A stretch of DNA of 64,000 nt from Malus domestica (taxonomy: Eukaryota; Streptophyta; Magnoliopsida; Rosales; Rosaceae): the NCBI RefSeq assembly GCF_042453785.1, contig NC_091670.1:40435501-40499500 (forward strand). The letters are read 5' to 3'. Of this stretch, positions 37,806-49,756 are shown one piece after another. The notes beneath the pieces are model-generated. The model ran no database searches and was not told the DNA's origin. It worked only from the letters and a program-made list of their open reading frames with translations. Each line of letters opens with the position of its first letter. Position 1 is the stretch's first letter. The translations under genes and the position numbers were made by a program.

Positions 37806-40800
37806 ATGGTTCGTGTGCGGTGGGAAATGCGCACGCAGTTGTTGATTGGGTTGATGCTGATTCTCACTGTGCCAGCTTCTGTTGCACTGACTGATTCTCA
37901 AGATGGTAAGTATGAAATTCTCAATTTCTGAGCTGAATTTATATGCTTTGGTAGTCATCTGTTTGTTTCTCGGGAAAATTTGAGCTAAGTAAACTGAAAG
38001 CAAAATACTTGAAAATATGATTTGGTGGTCCTCTGTTTGTTTATTGGGAAAATTTGAGCTGAATTGAAAGAAAAATACTTGGAATATGCTTTGATAGTCA
38101 TCTGTTTATTTCTTGGGAAAAATTGAACTATACTGAGTGCAAAATGCTTGAACATATGCTGTGATAGTGATATGGTTGTTCCTCACGGATGGTGAATTTT
38201 TAAGCCTAACGTGTGGACACAAACATAGTGACATGGACATGTGGGACAACATACCGTTAAAACATGAAGAAAGTTAAGGTCCCACCATAAACCAATTGAC
38301 GATACGAGGAGTAGCCCAAGTACTTAAAAGCATATGCAAAGTCCTTTCTTTTCGCAATGTGGGATTAACACTCTCAACAATTAGTCCTCTGTTTGTTTAT
38401 CGGGAATCCTTTAACTCAACTGCGAGCAAAATACTTAGAATAGATTTTCCTTTTTTTGTTCTTTCTCATAATTTGCTGTTTCTGTGTTTATATTTCTTGA
38501 AGTCTTGGAGGTTTTTGCATTTCAATGGATGAAGATTCAAACTATTTAAAAACTGTGAACTTTACTCCTGATTTTTAATTGAGTTTGCGAACGTCATGCT
38601 CTGAATGATTATGTTGTGCGTTTTTGTCTTTCAGTTATCGCAATGAATAGTTTATTCGTTGCTCTAGGCTACCCTCCTCTTCCAGGGTGGCTTCTTGTTG
38701 GAGGAGACCCATGTGGGGATAACTGGCAAGGTGTTGGCTGCGTCTTCTCAAACATAACATCACTGTAGGTTGATTTCCTTCTTTTGTAAATAGTGCAAAC
38801 TAATCTTTTAAGCCATATGTTCTGAACTATTTGTTTGGATTAACAGAAAGCTTAATGGAGCCAACTTGGGAGGACAGTTGGGTGATAGCTTGGCACTCTT
38901 CGGGTCCATCATAGAAATGTGAGTCTCATTTTCAATTTTCATCATCGTAAAGGGTGGACAAACTGTCTGGCAATGGCTGCTTGCATTCGCTTGTTTACAT
39001 TTATGTACATATCTATGTGTAATCTTATGAAACTTTGTTCTATTTTATGGACCAGAGATTTCAGCAATAACCATATTGGAGGGAGTATTCCAACATCGTT
39101 TCCCCTGACAGTCAGGAATGTGTATGTCTGCACCCCAACTCGTTTTTGTTCGATTGTTTAGCTGTTTGTCTATCCTTTTGTGCATGTTTCCTTAACAAAG
39201 TTCTATCTTGTACTTCCCCTGCTTTAGTTCACTATCAAATAATCAGTTCAATGGAAGCATCCCAGGCGGCGGTTTGTCATCATCAGCACAGTTGTTGGAA
39301 TTGTAAGATTCATTCAACAACTTCTTTTCTTGGTGTTGTATTGTTATTTAATATGCTGTCTTGTTCTCATTGCAATATGATTATATTTCTTATATTACTT
39401 CAGGTCGTTAGACAATAACCATCTTAGTGGAGAAATACCAGATGCCTTTCAACCGCTCACCATTTTGAATAGATTGTACGACTTTTTCATTCATTCAATC
39501 TGTTTTTCCTTTGTTTTACAATTCGTACTTTTGGTCATAACGATATATCATTGTGCAGGGATCTGTCTGGCAATAATTTAAGTGGTCAATTGTGCCCCTC
39601 ATTGGCAAATTTGTCATCTCTTTCCACATTGTGAGTTATGATGGTGCTTGATATAAATTTTTGGTCCATTCAAGACAACTTAAGATTTTTGGATAGTGGT
39701 GTCCGACATTTTTTTATTTTCAGATTTCTCATCATCTATTTACTATCCGTGCATAATCTCTGCTAACTGTTAAGTATTTCTTGAATGCAGGCACTTACAG
39801 AACAATAACCTGGTTGGAACCCTTGATGTGTTACAGGATCTTCCCCTACAGGATTTGTAAATTCTTACATCCCTTATAACTTAAATTACTTTGTCTGATG
39901 GCTTTTTATTTGCATGTTTACCTTAAGTGGATTTCGTTTTAGTTCGCCAACCAATTCGCTGCTCTCTTCAGCAACTCAAAATTGTTATTTTCTGATGTAG
40001 GAACATTGAAAACAATTTATTCTCTGGGCCAATACCTCCAAAGTTGCTTGGCATTCCTAATTTCAGGTAAACCCGAGGGACTACAAAATTTCTGATGGAA
40101 CCTTCCACAGAAAAACCATGCATGCTTATATTGTCATCACTTTCCGTCTCAGTGTATTCATGTTGAACGTTCATGTTGTTTCCTTTTTTCTTCATTCCTT
40201 TGTCAAACGCCCCCAGAAATTACTGAATGCACTATAGTTTACATCTCTTTCTACTTTTACTAATGCTGACACCTGTGGGTGCAGAAAAGATGGAAATCCT
40301 TTCAATACTACTATTATTCCATCACCTCTACCACCAGCACCTTCGTTTGTAGCCGGGGCACCTACTTCTTCTCAACTACCTTGGCAACAGGCTAATGGTC
40401 CTTCTTCGCCAGCAATGCTAACTACTGCTAGAACTAGGAAATTTTTTACAACTAAGACAGTGATGTGGATTGCTATTGGGGGGATTGGGATTCTAGTAGT
40501 TATTGTACTAATTTTATGTCTTCTAGTAAGATGTTTCAAAGGAAGGAGACGGAGCAAGGAAGAAAAGAAGCATGAGATTAGTGCATATAAGATCCCTAAA
40601 GTGAATAAGAATTACAGTGAATCGTCACTTCAGGAAGGTGGTCAAATGGAGAAGGGTAACTTAATTTCTATTAGTTTTACTAAAACATAAGTTTCTCTGT
40701 TTACATTATATATAAAAGAAAGGTAACTTTCTGAACTTCTTTTACAGTCCCAAAAGAGGCAGTTATGAAACCACTGGATGACTATGGAGTGGACAGCAAC

Positions 40801-42793
40801 AGAGTGGTTGCAGTTCCAAAGCCACAAAAAGAAAAAAATATAGAGGTGGAAAGTTCTGCAGAAAGTTCGATACATAAGAAGGATCATTCAATTGACATGA
40901 CAGACGTGAGTGCAGAATTTTTGCCACGACCACCCCCTCCCCCATTTTTCCTTGCCAACAAGGACACTGGAAATTTGGTTGGGCCTGCTAGAGTAACTGC
41001 AAGCAGGATTCCCATGAAATCGCCGGACCTAAGCTCTGTACAAGTGTTTACTGTTGGATCACTTCAGCAATATACTAATAGCTTCTCTGAAGAAAATTAT
41101 ATTGGAGCAGGCATGCTTGGCAGTGTTTATAGGGTTACGCTTCCTGACCAAAAGGTACGATTCCTTTGATTTTACGTTAACTTATCTTCTGGAACTACGA
41201 ACTGGTCATTTGGTCGTGTGGCTTATTTTTCCTTCTACTGTAGACTCTGTTTGTTCTTTGGCAGTTGGGGTGATGATGCTGGTTTCTTGATTGCTTTGTT
41301 TGGCTTCCTCATTTCTTATGTCTCTGCCCTGGCATCTAACCCCTCACTTTTTAATTTTTTTTGTAGATTTTGGCGGTCAAGAAACTGGACAGTACAGCAT
41401 GCACACAGCAGAGCGATGATGAATTTCTTGATTTAGTGTCTAATATCTCTAAAGCAAAACATGCTAATATCGTGAAACTAGTGGGTTACTGTGCTGAGCA
41501 TGGCCAACGGCTACTTGTGTATGAGTATTGCAGAAACGGGACTCTCCATGATGCACTGCATACTGATGATGAAATCCATCATAAGCTTACATGGAGTGTG
41601 CGCATCCGCGTTGCACTTGGAGCTGCAAGAGCTCTTGAGTAAGTAGAGCAATGACTCAAAACCAAAATCTCTGTACTTTATTATTTTTGACATGTGCACT
41701 TGTGCAAAAGAGCTGGCCTTCCACCTAGGTTATTAATCTTATCTTTTACTTTTGGTATAGGTATTTGCATGAGGCCTGTCAGCCACCCATTGTGCACCAT
41801 AATTTCAGGTCTGCCAATCTTCTCCTTGATGAAGAGCTTGAAGTACGTGTCTCGGACTGTGGTTTAGCTCCTCTGATATTGTCTCCCTCAGTAAGTCTTG
41901 TAACGTTCTGGTTTGAAACCTTGATATTATACTTGCAAGTAATAAGCTGACTTGTTGGGTGGAGCCAACTGACTGTTGGAGATAAGAGTGCAATTTAAGC
42001 TATATATAGAGTTGGCTTAATCTATAGCTGATTTGTGTTCGTTGACTCTCAGATGTCTGGGCACCTCCTCACTACTTATGGTTCTGCTGCCCCGGAATTT
42101 GACTCAGGAAGTTATACTCACCAAAGTGATGTCTACAGCTTTGGGGTTGTAATGTTGGAGCTCCTTACAGGGAGGAAGGCCTATGACAGGTTGGCAATTA
42201 CATCAAGAACTAATATGCGTGTTTCTCGCACCTTTCACTGTTAAGTATGTTTGCCTCAGCTGAACTTAGCTATCATTCACAATTTTGTCTTCTCCTGTTA
42301 TTAAAAAATCTAGGTCACGGCCTCGTGGGGAGCAGTATTTGGTTAGATGGGCGGTTCCGAAGCTTCATGACATTGATGCATTATCAAGGATGGTTGACCC
42401 CTCTCTAAATGGAGCATATACAATGAAGTCTTTATCCCGTTTTGCTGATATCATTTCCTCCTGCGTACAAGTGAGTTTCTTCGTCCCTTTTTCCTCCCAC
42501 CAACTTTTTGTGTTCTTGCTAGACGTGCTTCAGGAATATAAAACTTAAGAAAACGTACCACTGAAGTGTTTACGCAGAAGTTTTGTGCGTGTTTTGTTAC
42601 GTATCCTGTTCACATCGGAAGCAACGTATTATTTTCCTCAAAGCAACACTTCAATGTTAAATATTTTCAAGGACTCCTTGGTGTTCCGTTAAGCGATAAA
42701 TTCACCTTATATCCAATCTTTCTTGCACAGAGGGAGCCAGAATTCCGGCCACGAATATCTGAAATTGTCCAGGAACTCCTACAAATGGTGTAA
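37806..42793 (+). CDS. STRUBBELIG-RECEPTOR FAMILY LRR receptor-like (pseudo)kinase
   Basis: Sixteen coding exons: 37806-37905, 38635-38764, 38847-38918, 39056-39121, 39228-39302, 39404-39475, 39559-39630, 39791-39856, 40001-40066, 40285-40655, 40748-41154, 41367-41638, 41761-41890, 42053-42189, 42314-42470, 42731-42793; 751 residues, all phases join. Signal peptide ~1-27; N-terminal LRR cap ([19 protein letters not shown]); about seven LRRs encoded by 66-75-bp single-repeat exons; Pro-rich stretch; transmembrane helix ~300-322 followed by RCFKGRRR; juxtamembrane Pro-run (RPPPPPFFL); protein kinase ~365-751. The layout and exon pattern are those of SUB/SRF receptors, closest in style to SRF3. 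The VAIK lysine is kept (Lys504), but the HRD Asp is replaced (HHN, 602-604) and DFG is DCG (622-624), so phosphotransfer is probably lost, as reported for SUB. Intron 1 carries a repeat fragment (38190-38390). Confidence 0.94.
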
Positions 42794-43133
42794 TCAGAGC
42801 CTCCAACCTCCAGCAATCAATCAATTGAGGATAAAATCTTAACCGGAAAACGTTTCAAGTCAGGTGGTGAGCTTGCCCGAGCTGCAAGTTAGGTCTGAAA
42901 GGGACTTTGGAGTTGTGTGACGGGTGAAGCCGCAGCAGCATACTCTAGACCTCTTTTGACATAATTTAGTGTACTCATTTGTTTTCTCTTATCAATGGGA
43001 AGGTGCTGCTAATGTAATTTATTTATTTATTTATTTTTAACAATTTCTGTGTGAATCGTGGATTGAAAAATCGCTGCGACCAAAATTTCGGAAAATCAGG
43101 TCCGACAATGAAAATGGGGGGTTACAGCTTTCA

Positions 43134-43329
43134 GGAGGCAGATTCTTTGCCCTCCCAGTTCCTGTGCCCTTCTATTTATGTGGTCACGGTTAAGCTACGT
43201 CAACATTTTATATTATTAATTTTTTTTGTCTTATTCTCTATAAAAAAAATATAAAATATTGACGTGATTTAACCATGATTACATAAAACGGGAGGGCACG
43301 GGGGGTGGAAAGGCAGAGAATCTGCCTCC
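43134..43329. mobile_element. MULE-like MITE, family copy 2
   Basis: The ends GGAGGCAGATTCTTTGCC and GGCAGAGAATCTGCCTCC are inverted. The interior has GTGGTCACGGTTAAGCTACG and its inverted counterpart near 43265. Lies about 340 bp past the receptor stop codon. The 9-bp target duplication is not clear at this copy. Confidence 0.75.
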
Positions 43330-43432
43330 TTTCATGAAATGTAGCCGAAATTCTTTATAAAAACTGATATTTACGAATTTAAGCGTTAAATTATGGCTAT
43401 TAATGATAAAAACTCGTACTCATTTCATAGTG

Positions 43433-43684
43433 GATTGATTTCCCACCAGCTATTCATTTATACGAGCCTGGATATCCCATTAATTTAGATGAATTTGATG
43501 GTTCAAGCATTTCGTGACACCGGACGTGGCCGAACCATATTCGATGGGAGGAGCGAAGATTGATTTCCCACCAGCTATTCATTTATACGAGCCTGGATAT
43601 ATCCCATTAAGTTAGATGAATTTGATGGTTCAAGCATTTCGTGACACCGGACGTGGCCGAACCATATTCGATGGGAGGAGCGAA
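43433..43684. repeat. recent ~125-bp tandem duplication
   Basis: Positions 43433-43557 and 43558-43684 are near-identical (a 2-bp insertion and one or two substitutions), from GATTGATTTCCCACCAGC to GGGAGGAGCGAA. A short frame over the second copy has no recognisable domain. Confidence 0.95.
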
Positions 43685-44380
43685 TGTGTCCCTTTTTATC
43701 TTAGTAAATGGGCATGGGTTAATCCAAACCCACTTGTTTTGCCCAATGCCCATCCTTATTGTTCGGCCTTGGATATGTCTTCGTTCAATATGATTGTGGA
43801 TCGATTAAGGAACGCATCTCGGTCAAAAGCTTCCCGTCATGAGTGCAATACTTAGAGGACCGGGCCGGATGCACGACTTAATTGAATTAGGCTGGATACA
43901 CCACTTAGGAAATCTGACAAGGATGCATCCAAGGAAGAAAATATCGGTAATATCGGAAATATCGGTAGTCTGAAAACACGGAAATATCGATGGAAATATC
44001 GGGATAATATCGATATCGATAAAAATTACATGGAAACCACGGAAATTGTAAGAAAAACTTGGAAATTTTTATTGAAACTTTACAGGATGTTTATTTAGTC
44101 AATTATCTATTAGTTTATCACAAAAAATTGGAAGGAAATGCATTGCATGATGGATTTAACTGATTTAAGTTGATTATATAGCGAGCTGGCAAACATTGTA
44201 AGTGTAGAAAATATGTAGTAATTAATGAAATAAGTTTAAACACACCATAATCATTTATATATAATGAATTAGTACAATATTTTACACTTTATACATTGTA
44301 TGGTAAGATACATGAGTGACTTAGTATCACATAGAGTGAACGTGGTGAGTAGTTCAAAAGTAGATACTTGAAAAGAAATT

Positions 44381-44681
44381 AATCAAATTTTAGTATGATG
44401 TAATTATTTGGACTTGATTTAAAATAGAAATTTATCATATATAATATATGTAACTGAAAAAAAAATAATCAAATTTTAATATGATGTAATTATTTGGACT
44501 TGATTTAAAATAGAAATTTATCATATAGAATATATGTAACTGAAAAAAAAATAATCAAATTTTAATATGATATAATTATTTGGACTTGATTTAAAATAGA
44601 AATTTATCATATAGAATATATGTAACTGAAAAAAAAATTAATCAAATTTTAATATGATGTAATTATTTGGACTTGATTTCT
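44381..44681. repeat. 86-bp tandem repeat, about 3.5 copies
   Basis: Units begin AATCAAATTTTAATATGATG at 44381, 44467, 44553 and 44640. Copies are nearly identical; the last is truncated after GGACTTGATTT. Lies inside the hAT-like element. Confidence 0.95.
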
Positions 44682-44889
44682 CTTTATACATATATTCTTC
44701 TTCCTATTTTCTAGTATTTCAGTTTAGTAAGTGATTTTAAATTTCGGAGACGAAATTCTTTTAAGAGGGGTAGATTGTTACACCCACCCCAATTTAAATT
44801 GTATTTTCACTAAGTTTGAGTTTATCTTGCTTTTAAAATTATTTTTAGATCTTAATAGGTGTGCCCAGGGGGCCCACCTTGCTTTTGTG

Positions 44890-45480
44890 TCCCCGTCTCT
44901 CTTTTCTCTCAGATCTCTCTTTTCCCTCACTCTCTCATCTCTACCGTGCTCTCTCTCTGCACTCTCTCCTTCTCCCCGTGAACCAACCCACACGCCACAC
45001 CCTCACTTCCACACCACTTCAACGGCGACACCTCCTCATCGCTCTCTGCACTCTCTGCACTCTCTCATTCTCCCCGTGAACAACCCTCATTCTCCCTCTT
45101 CGCCCTCTCTGCACTCTCTGCACTCTCTGCATCTCTGCACTCTTTCCTTCTCCCCGTGAACAACCCACACCCTCACTTCCACACCACATCAACGGCGACA
45201 CCACCTCATCGCCATCTCCGTCTCTACGTCTCTGTCTCTGCCTCGGTCTCTCCGTCTCCGTCTCTCCGTCTTCGTCTCTGCCTCGGTCTCTCCGTCTCCG
45301 TCTCTCCCTCGGTCTCTCTCTCTGCCTCGGTCTCTCCGTCTCCGTCTCTCCCTCGGTCTCTCCGTCTCCGTCTCTCCCTCGGTCTCTCCGTCTTCGTCTC
45401 TCCCTCGATCTGGTTTCTGGATCCTTCTTCTTCGATCTGGTTTCTGGATCCATCTTCTTCGATCTGGTTTCTGGATCCCT
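44890..45480. repeat. CT-rich satellite-like block
   Basis: Degenerate tandem units of CTCTGCACTCT (45040-45140) and CTCCGTCTCTCCCTCGGTCT (45230-45410), then three copies of a GATCTGGTTTCTGGATCC phrase (45410-45478). Long open frames on both strands here are by-products of the low complexity and are not called as genes. Confidence 0.85.
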
Positions 45481-45713
45481 TTCTCACCTCCCGGCGGCGG
45501 CGACAACGACGAATATCGCGATAATATCGCTAATATCGGTAATATCGCGATATTAGCGATATTATCGCGATATTTTAAAGATATTTTATTTTTACTAAAA
45601 AAAATATCGCCGGGTCAAAAAAACGATATTATCGGCGATATTTCGCCGATAATATCGATATTTAATTCCTTGGATGCATCAGACCCTCCACGGATAAAAT
45701 AAAAGAACTTTAA

Positions 45714-46090
45714 TGAAAAGTTCTTGATACTGTTTATTTTAATGAAAAATCACATTTTTATACTAAAAAGTTAATTTTGGTACTATTCACTTTACCCTTT
45801 ATTTTGTCCTTATCGTTAAAACTCAAAGTTTTCAAGTCTTTTTCATTAGTTTTCCTATAAAATAACTTACAATTACCAAAACACTAACCGATTAGGACAT
45901 CTCTCATATGGGGTGGGCAAGACCATTGTGCGGTCTAAAATATATAAGGAAAACTAACGAAAAGTCCAAACAAAACTTTAGTTTTAATGAAAAATGACAA
46001 ATAAAGGTGTAGTAATAGTACCAGGGAAAGGTAAAAATGTGATTTTTCGTTAAAAGTGAACCATACCGGAAGTGTTTTGTTAAAACTCAC
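45714..46090. repeat. two copies of one short element in inverted orientation
   Basis: 45714-45860 and 45948-46090 are imperfect reverse complements of each other (ends AGTTTTCCTATA versus TATAAGGAAAACT). Both match the copy at 17560-17690 through the AATGAAAAATCACATTTTTA / AAAATGTGATTTTTCGTTAA core. Confidence 0.65.
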
Positions 46091-46958
46091 TAAATATATG
46101 GACTTGCACGGGAAAACTAGGAATTAGAAATAAGCCCAAAACTGAAATAGGTCTGTAACGCCGTTGCACTATTCCAAACCCTAGCTAGAATTTATGCATT
46201 GTATGGGTGCATATCATTCTTTGCCTTTTTATACAAGGCAGTCAGCTAGGCCTCATTGTCCTATCTTGCGTCGCCTTCATAGAATTCATGCTTGCAAGAC
46301 CTCAAGGCCGAGGCAAAACGTAAACAACATAGACCATCTTATCAAAAAGAAGACAAATTAATTACACATCACTGACTTGAGATTTTATTGCCATTCCTGA
46401 CTTGAGATTTTATTGCCATTCCTGTTTTCTGGCACTTAAAAGTCAGTACCATTGATCATTAGAAAACCAAAAAGGTTAAGAATATCAGAAGTACTCCAAG
46501 TTAAAGCAATAAGTTAATTACCTGATTTGCACACCATCGACTGCCAGTTTTCGAGCCAAGTGTTTAACAGGCAATTCGTGACTTGTTTCCCGTTTTTGCA
46601 TGCATGGACTCGTAGATGATCGATTCTGGGGCGTCAGATTTTGACGTGGGTTCCCGCATGATTTCTAGAATCGGGGATACATAACATAGCTACTTGACAA
46701 AAAAGGGACAAGATCCCACCCTAAGGAAGAAATCTTCACCTTTCCTAAACTAGGGTTGTACTAGAGTGAAAAACAAGTATTGCCCTAATTCAAACTCTTC
46801 ACGTTCAGTGTGTACTGTTATAATAAGAGACTCTGCCCTAATGCACATACGTTTTTATTGAGGTCGATTGTTCTGACATCCATTGCGTGAATAGACATCA
46901 ACGCGCGCGCAGCTCCAAACTTTTTGAGCTGTTGTCACGCCCAATTAACTTGCATAAT

Positions 46959-48482
46959 ATGGATGTGCATCTTGGGCCGGTACCACAGGACCAGCCACAG
47001 GGGCCACCAGAGGACCAGCCACAGGGGCCGAATGCCGCAGCGAATGTCCCTGGAGATAATGAAGGGGACACACTTCTTTCAGTTCATCGCGACTCAAACT
47101 TGCGACAGTTTATGTTTGCGTTGGACTTGGGGCTGTTTGACAGTGTGCAACAGTTGGAGATTCTCATTAGAGATACCTTTACCACCCTATATAACTTGCG
47201 TGGATGGCGGATTCCAGACGACTTGACATTTGTGTACTCATCCCAGTTATTTGGAGGAGACACATACACTACAGGTCAGGCTATGGCATTGGAATGGCAA
47301 GTCTTTCGTCAGCTCATCCGATACATGGTTACTGATGATTATATCTTCGGTAGAACTGTCCCGTTCTATAGAGTTTTGCTGACAGGGATGCAAAGAGAAC
47401 GAGGAAGTGTCAATATCAGGCCTTTTGACATCGTTAGTGCAGAACAATATATGCTCACCCGAATGTATTCGCCGGAGGACGGGCCGCCTCCATTGCAGCA
47501 TGCCTTTTCCTACAAACTGTCTCTCCCTGGAATTCTAGGCATCTACGAATGTCCTAGGGATCACGTGGTCAACATTCCACATGAGGATGTTGAGCGTGGT
47601 CTGCAGTGTGTCTTCTGTGCGGATATTGGTCCGAATATTAACAACAATATTGGTCCGAACATTGACAATGTTGGTTTCTTTGCTGGTGAAGGTGGGGACG
47701 GGCCGCCGCAGGGCCAGCAACAAGAGGAGAATACTGCAGCGAATGTCCCTGGAGTTAACGAAGGGGACAGGCTTATTTCAGTTGATCTCAACTCGAACGT
47801 GTGGCAGTTTTTGTTTATGTTGGACCTGACGCTGTTTGGCAGTGTGCAAGAGTTGGAGATTCTCATTGCAACTACCTGTAGGTGCCTATATAACCTCCGT
47901 GGATGGAGGATTCCTGACGACTGGACAATTGTGTACTCTCCTGGGTTATTAGGAGGAGACAGATACACCAGGGAGCAGGCTATGGAACTGACATGGCCAG
48001 CCTTTTGTCAGCTCATCCGGTACGTGGTTATGGATGACTTTTTCCACGCTAGACTTGTTCCGTTCCGTAGAGTTTTTCCAAGCGGAGAGACGAGATTTCG
48101 AGGAGATGTCAATGTCAGGCCTTTTGACATCGATCGCGCTGAACAATATATGCTCGCACGCATGTACGTGCAATTAGACGGGGAGCCGCCTCTGCCCGGG
48201 CCTCCATTGCTGCATGCATTTTCCTACATATTCTCTTCCCCTGGAGATCAAGGCCACACAGAATTGCCGAGGGATGACGTGGTCAACAATATGCCTCTGG
48301 AGCATGTTGAGCAAAATCTGCAGGCTGTCTGGTGCCGGGATATGGATCTGCTATACATTCAAAATATTAACGTTAACAATATTGATTGGCCGGAGGCGGT
48401 CGAGTTTGCCGGTGCAGTAGGAGATGAGGCGGCCGAGTTTGCTGGTGCAGAATTGGAGGCGGAAAGCGTGGGTTCCAGTTAA
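46959..48482 (+). CDS. orphan protein with two tandem copies of an unknown domain
   Basis: Intronless, 507 residues from the first in-frame ATG (MDVHLGPVPQ); the frame is open ~70 bp further upstream but without ATG. Leader with PQGPPEDQPQGP repeats, then domain copy 1 (~residues 27-225) and copy 2 (~258-455). Each has ANVPG.NEGD, a conserved LDL.LF.SVQ.LEIL block, CLYNLRGWRIPDDW / TLYNLRGWRIPDDL, FRQLIRYMV / FCQLIRYVV, RPFDI..AEQYML.RMY, HAFSY, and a closing PRD.VVN...E.VE..LQ segment with Cys. Between them is an Asn/Ile repeat (GPNINNNIGPNIDNVG) and a second Gln-rich spacer; the tail is acidic with EFAGA repeats. I do not recognise the domain: no signal peptide, membrane segment or catalytic motif is evident. 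The frame is fully open and both copies diverge mostly at similar residues, which argues for a real protein. Confidence 0.75.
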   Translation: MDVHLGPVPQDQPQGPPEDQPQGPNAAANVPGDNEGDTLLSVHRDSNLRQFMFALDLGLFDSVQQLEILIRDTFTTLYNLRGWRIPDDLTFVYSSQLFGGDTYTTGQAMALEWQVFRQLIRYMVTDDYIFGRTVPFYRVLLTGMQRERGSVNIRPFDIVSAEQYMLTRMYSPEDGPPPLQHAFSYKLSLPGILGIYECPRDHVVNIPHEDVERGLQCVFCADIGPNINNNIGPNIDNVGFFAGEGGDGPPQGQQQEENTAANVPGVNEGDRLISVDLNSNVWQFLFMLDLTLFGSVQELEILIATTCRCLYNLRGWRIPDDWTIVYSPGLLGGDRYTREQAMELTWPAFCQLIRYVVMDDFFHARLVPFRRVFPSGETRFRGDVNVRPFDIDRAEQYMLARMYVQLDGEPPLPGPPLLHAFSYIFSSPGDQGHTELPRDDVVNNMPLEHVEQNLQAVWCRDMDLLYIQNINVNNIDWPEAVEFAGAVGDEAAEFAGAELEAESVGSS

Positions 48483-48872
48483 TAGTGCTCCAATATGAGA
48501 AATTTTTAGTTGTGACTGGAATATGAATGGTACACCACATGTTTCTATGTAAGTGGTAAAAAATTTTAATTTTTAAGTTATTAACCTTTTAACACACATG
48601 TCTCACCATTTATATGAAAACATGTACTGTGCTGAAAAATCTCTCCTCCAATAATGTAAGCGTGGGTTGTAGAACTGGCTATTATTAGGTTAATTCTAGG
48701 ATATATATACACACACACACACATGAGTTTGCCTTTATTCATATTTTTCGTGAAATTCTTCATTCTACAATGTTTTTGATAGCTTATGGTGCAACGTGGA
48801 ATTTTCCGTATAATAAATAATAACTTACGAGTACAAATAATACAAGGGATACTTTGGATGCGGTCCATAATC

Positions 48873-49756
48873 CTTAACATTCTTTGATTAAAACCTTAAT
48901 AGTATTCAAAGTTTGATCAAGGTCCATTGACTTTGTACACCTCATTATATTACTATTAATATTAATATTTTTATAGTTTTGATATTAATTGTTTGATATT
49001 TTATGAGATTTAAAATTCTATAAATTTAAAATCCCTCATTATAATACTATTAGAAACGGTTACAATAAAAAAATTCAAACATTTTGATTGAATAAATGGA
49101 TAAAAACTATGTAAATAATAAATGGCAAAAGAATGTATCCATAGTGTTAAAAATTGGTACATTTTACAAAAAAAATTGGTACATTTCACATATAACAAAG
49201 TGGTACATTAATAAAGAAGAATGAGTACATTATAAATAAATTAGGGTACAGATAAAAGATTAAAAATTATGAGTACAAATGAATTTTTAAAAATATAGGC
49301 GCTAAAAGAAATTAATACATGGGTACAAAATAAAACTAAAAAAAAATACTACAAATTAAAAAAAATATGTTGCAAATTAAAAGTGGGTACAAACTAAAAA
49401 TATAAATATATGATACAAAGTTTAGGCATAAAACATAAATATACCATATGTAATTTTTCTATCATTGATTAAATATACAATGTCATGTAACGGTATACAC
49501 ATGGGTACAAACACAAATAAAACTTTAAAAAATATGGGCACAAAAATAAACTAATATATGGGTGCAAATTAAAAATGAAAAGAAAATTGGTACAAATTAA
49601 AAAAATATTTGCAACATTTTTAACACTAAAAGAATATATTTAAAAATAAAAATATTTTATTATTCACATAATTAATGATGTTATTAGTACCCAATGACCT
49701 TGATCAAAAATTCAAAATCAATAGAATTTTAATCAATAGAGTAACAAAAAGAATGA
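48873..49756. mobile_element. AT-rich inverted-repeat element
   Basis: The left arm (TTTGATTAAAACC..TTTGATCAAGGTCCATTG) and right arm (CAATGACCTTGATCAAAAAT..TTTAATCAATAGAG) are inverted. The interior is very AT-rich with many short GGTACAAA/GGTACATT phrases and no coding frame. Confidence 0.55.

Larger units (their letters stand above)
43930..45672. mobile_element. hAT-like non-autonomous transposon with captured cargo
   Basis: About 1.74 kb, flanked by the 8-bp palindromic direct repeat GATGCATC (43922-43929 and 45673-45680). The termini are inverted: CAAGGAAGAAAATATCG left, CGATATTTAATTCCTTG right. Both subterminal regions are packed with ATATCG/CGATAT motifs (43938-44020 and 45510-45660), as is common for transposase-binding subterminal repeats. 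No transposase frame. The cargo includes an 86-bp tandem repeat, a purine tract followed by TGTTACACCC resembling a Ty3/gypsy polypurine tract and LTR start (~44760-44786), and a CT-rich block (44890-45480). An 8-bp TSD fits hAT. Confidence 0.75.

Noticed and set aside
43616-43855. 79-codon frame overlapping the tandem duplication
   Set aside because: ATG-started but no recognisable domain, and it arises partly from the duplicated segment.
45019-45524. Long open frames on both strands in the CT-rich block
   Set aside because: They translate to Arg/Glu/Asp or Ser/Leu dipeptide-like low complexity from a degenerate CTCCGTCTCT repeat; no stop-poor signal beyond composition.
45510-45665. ATATCG/CGATAT palindromic array considered as a CRISPR-like or regulatory repeat
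   Set aside because: No spacer-repeat periodicity; a matching array at the other end of the same transposon explains it as a subterminal repeat.
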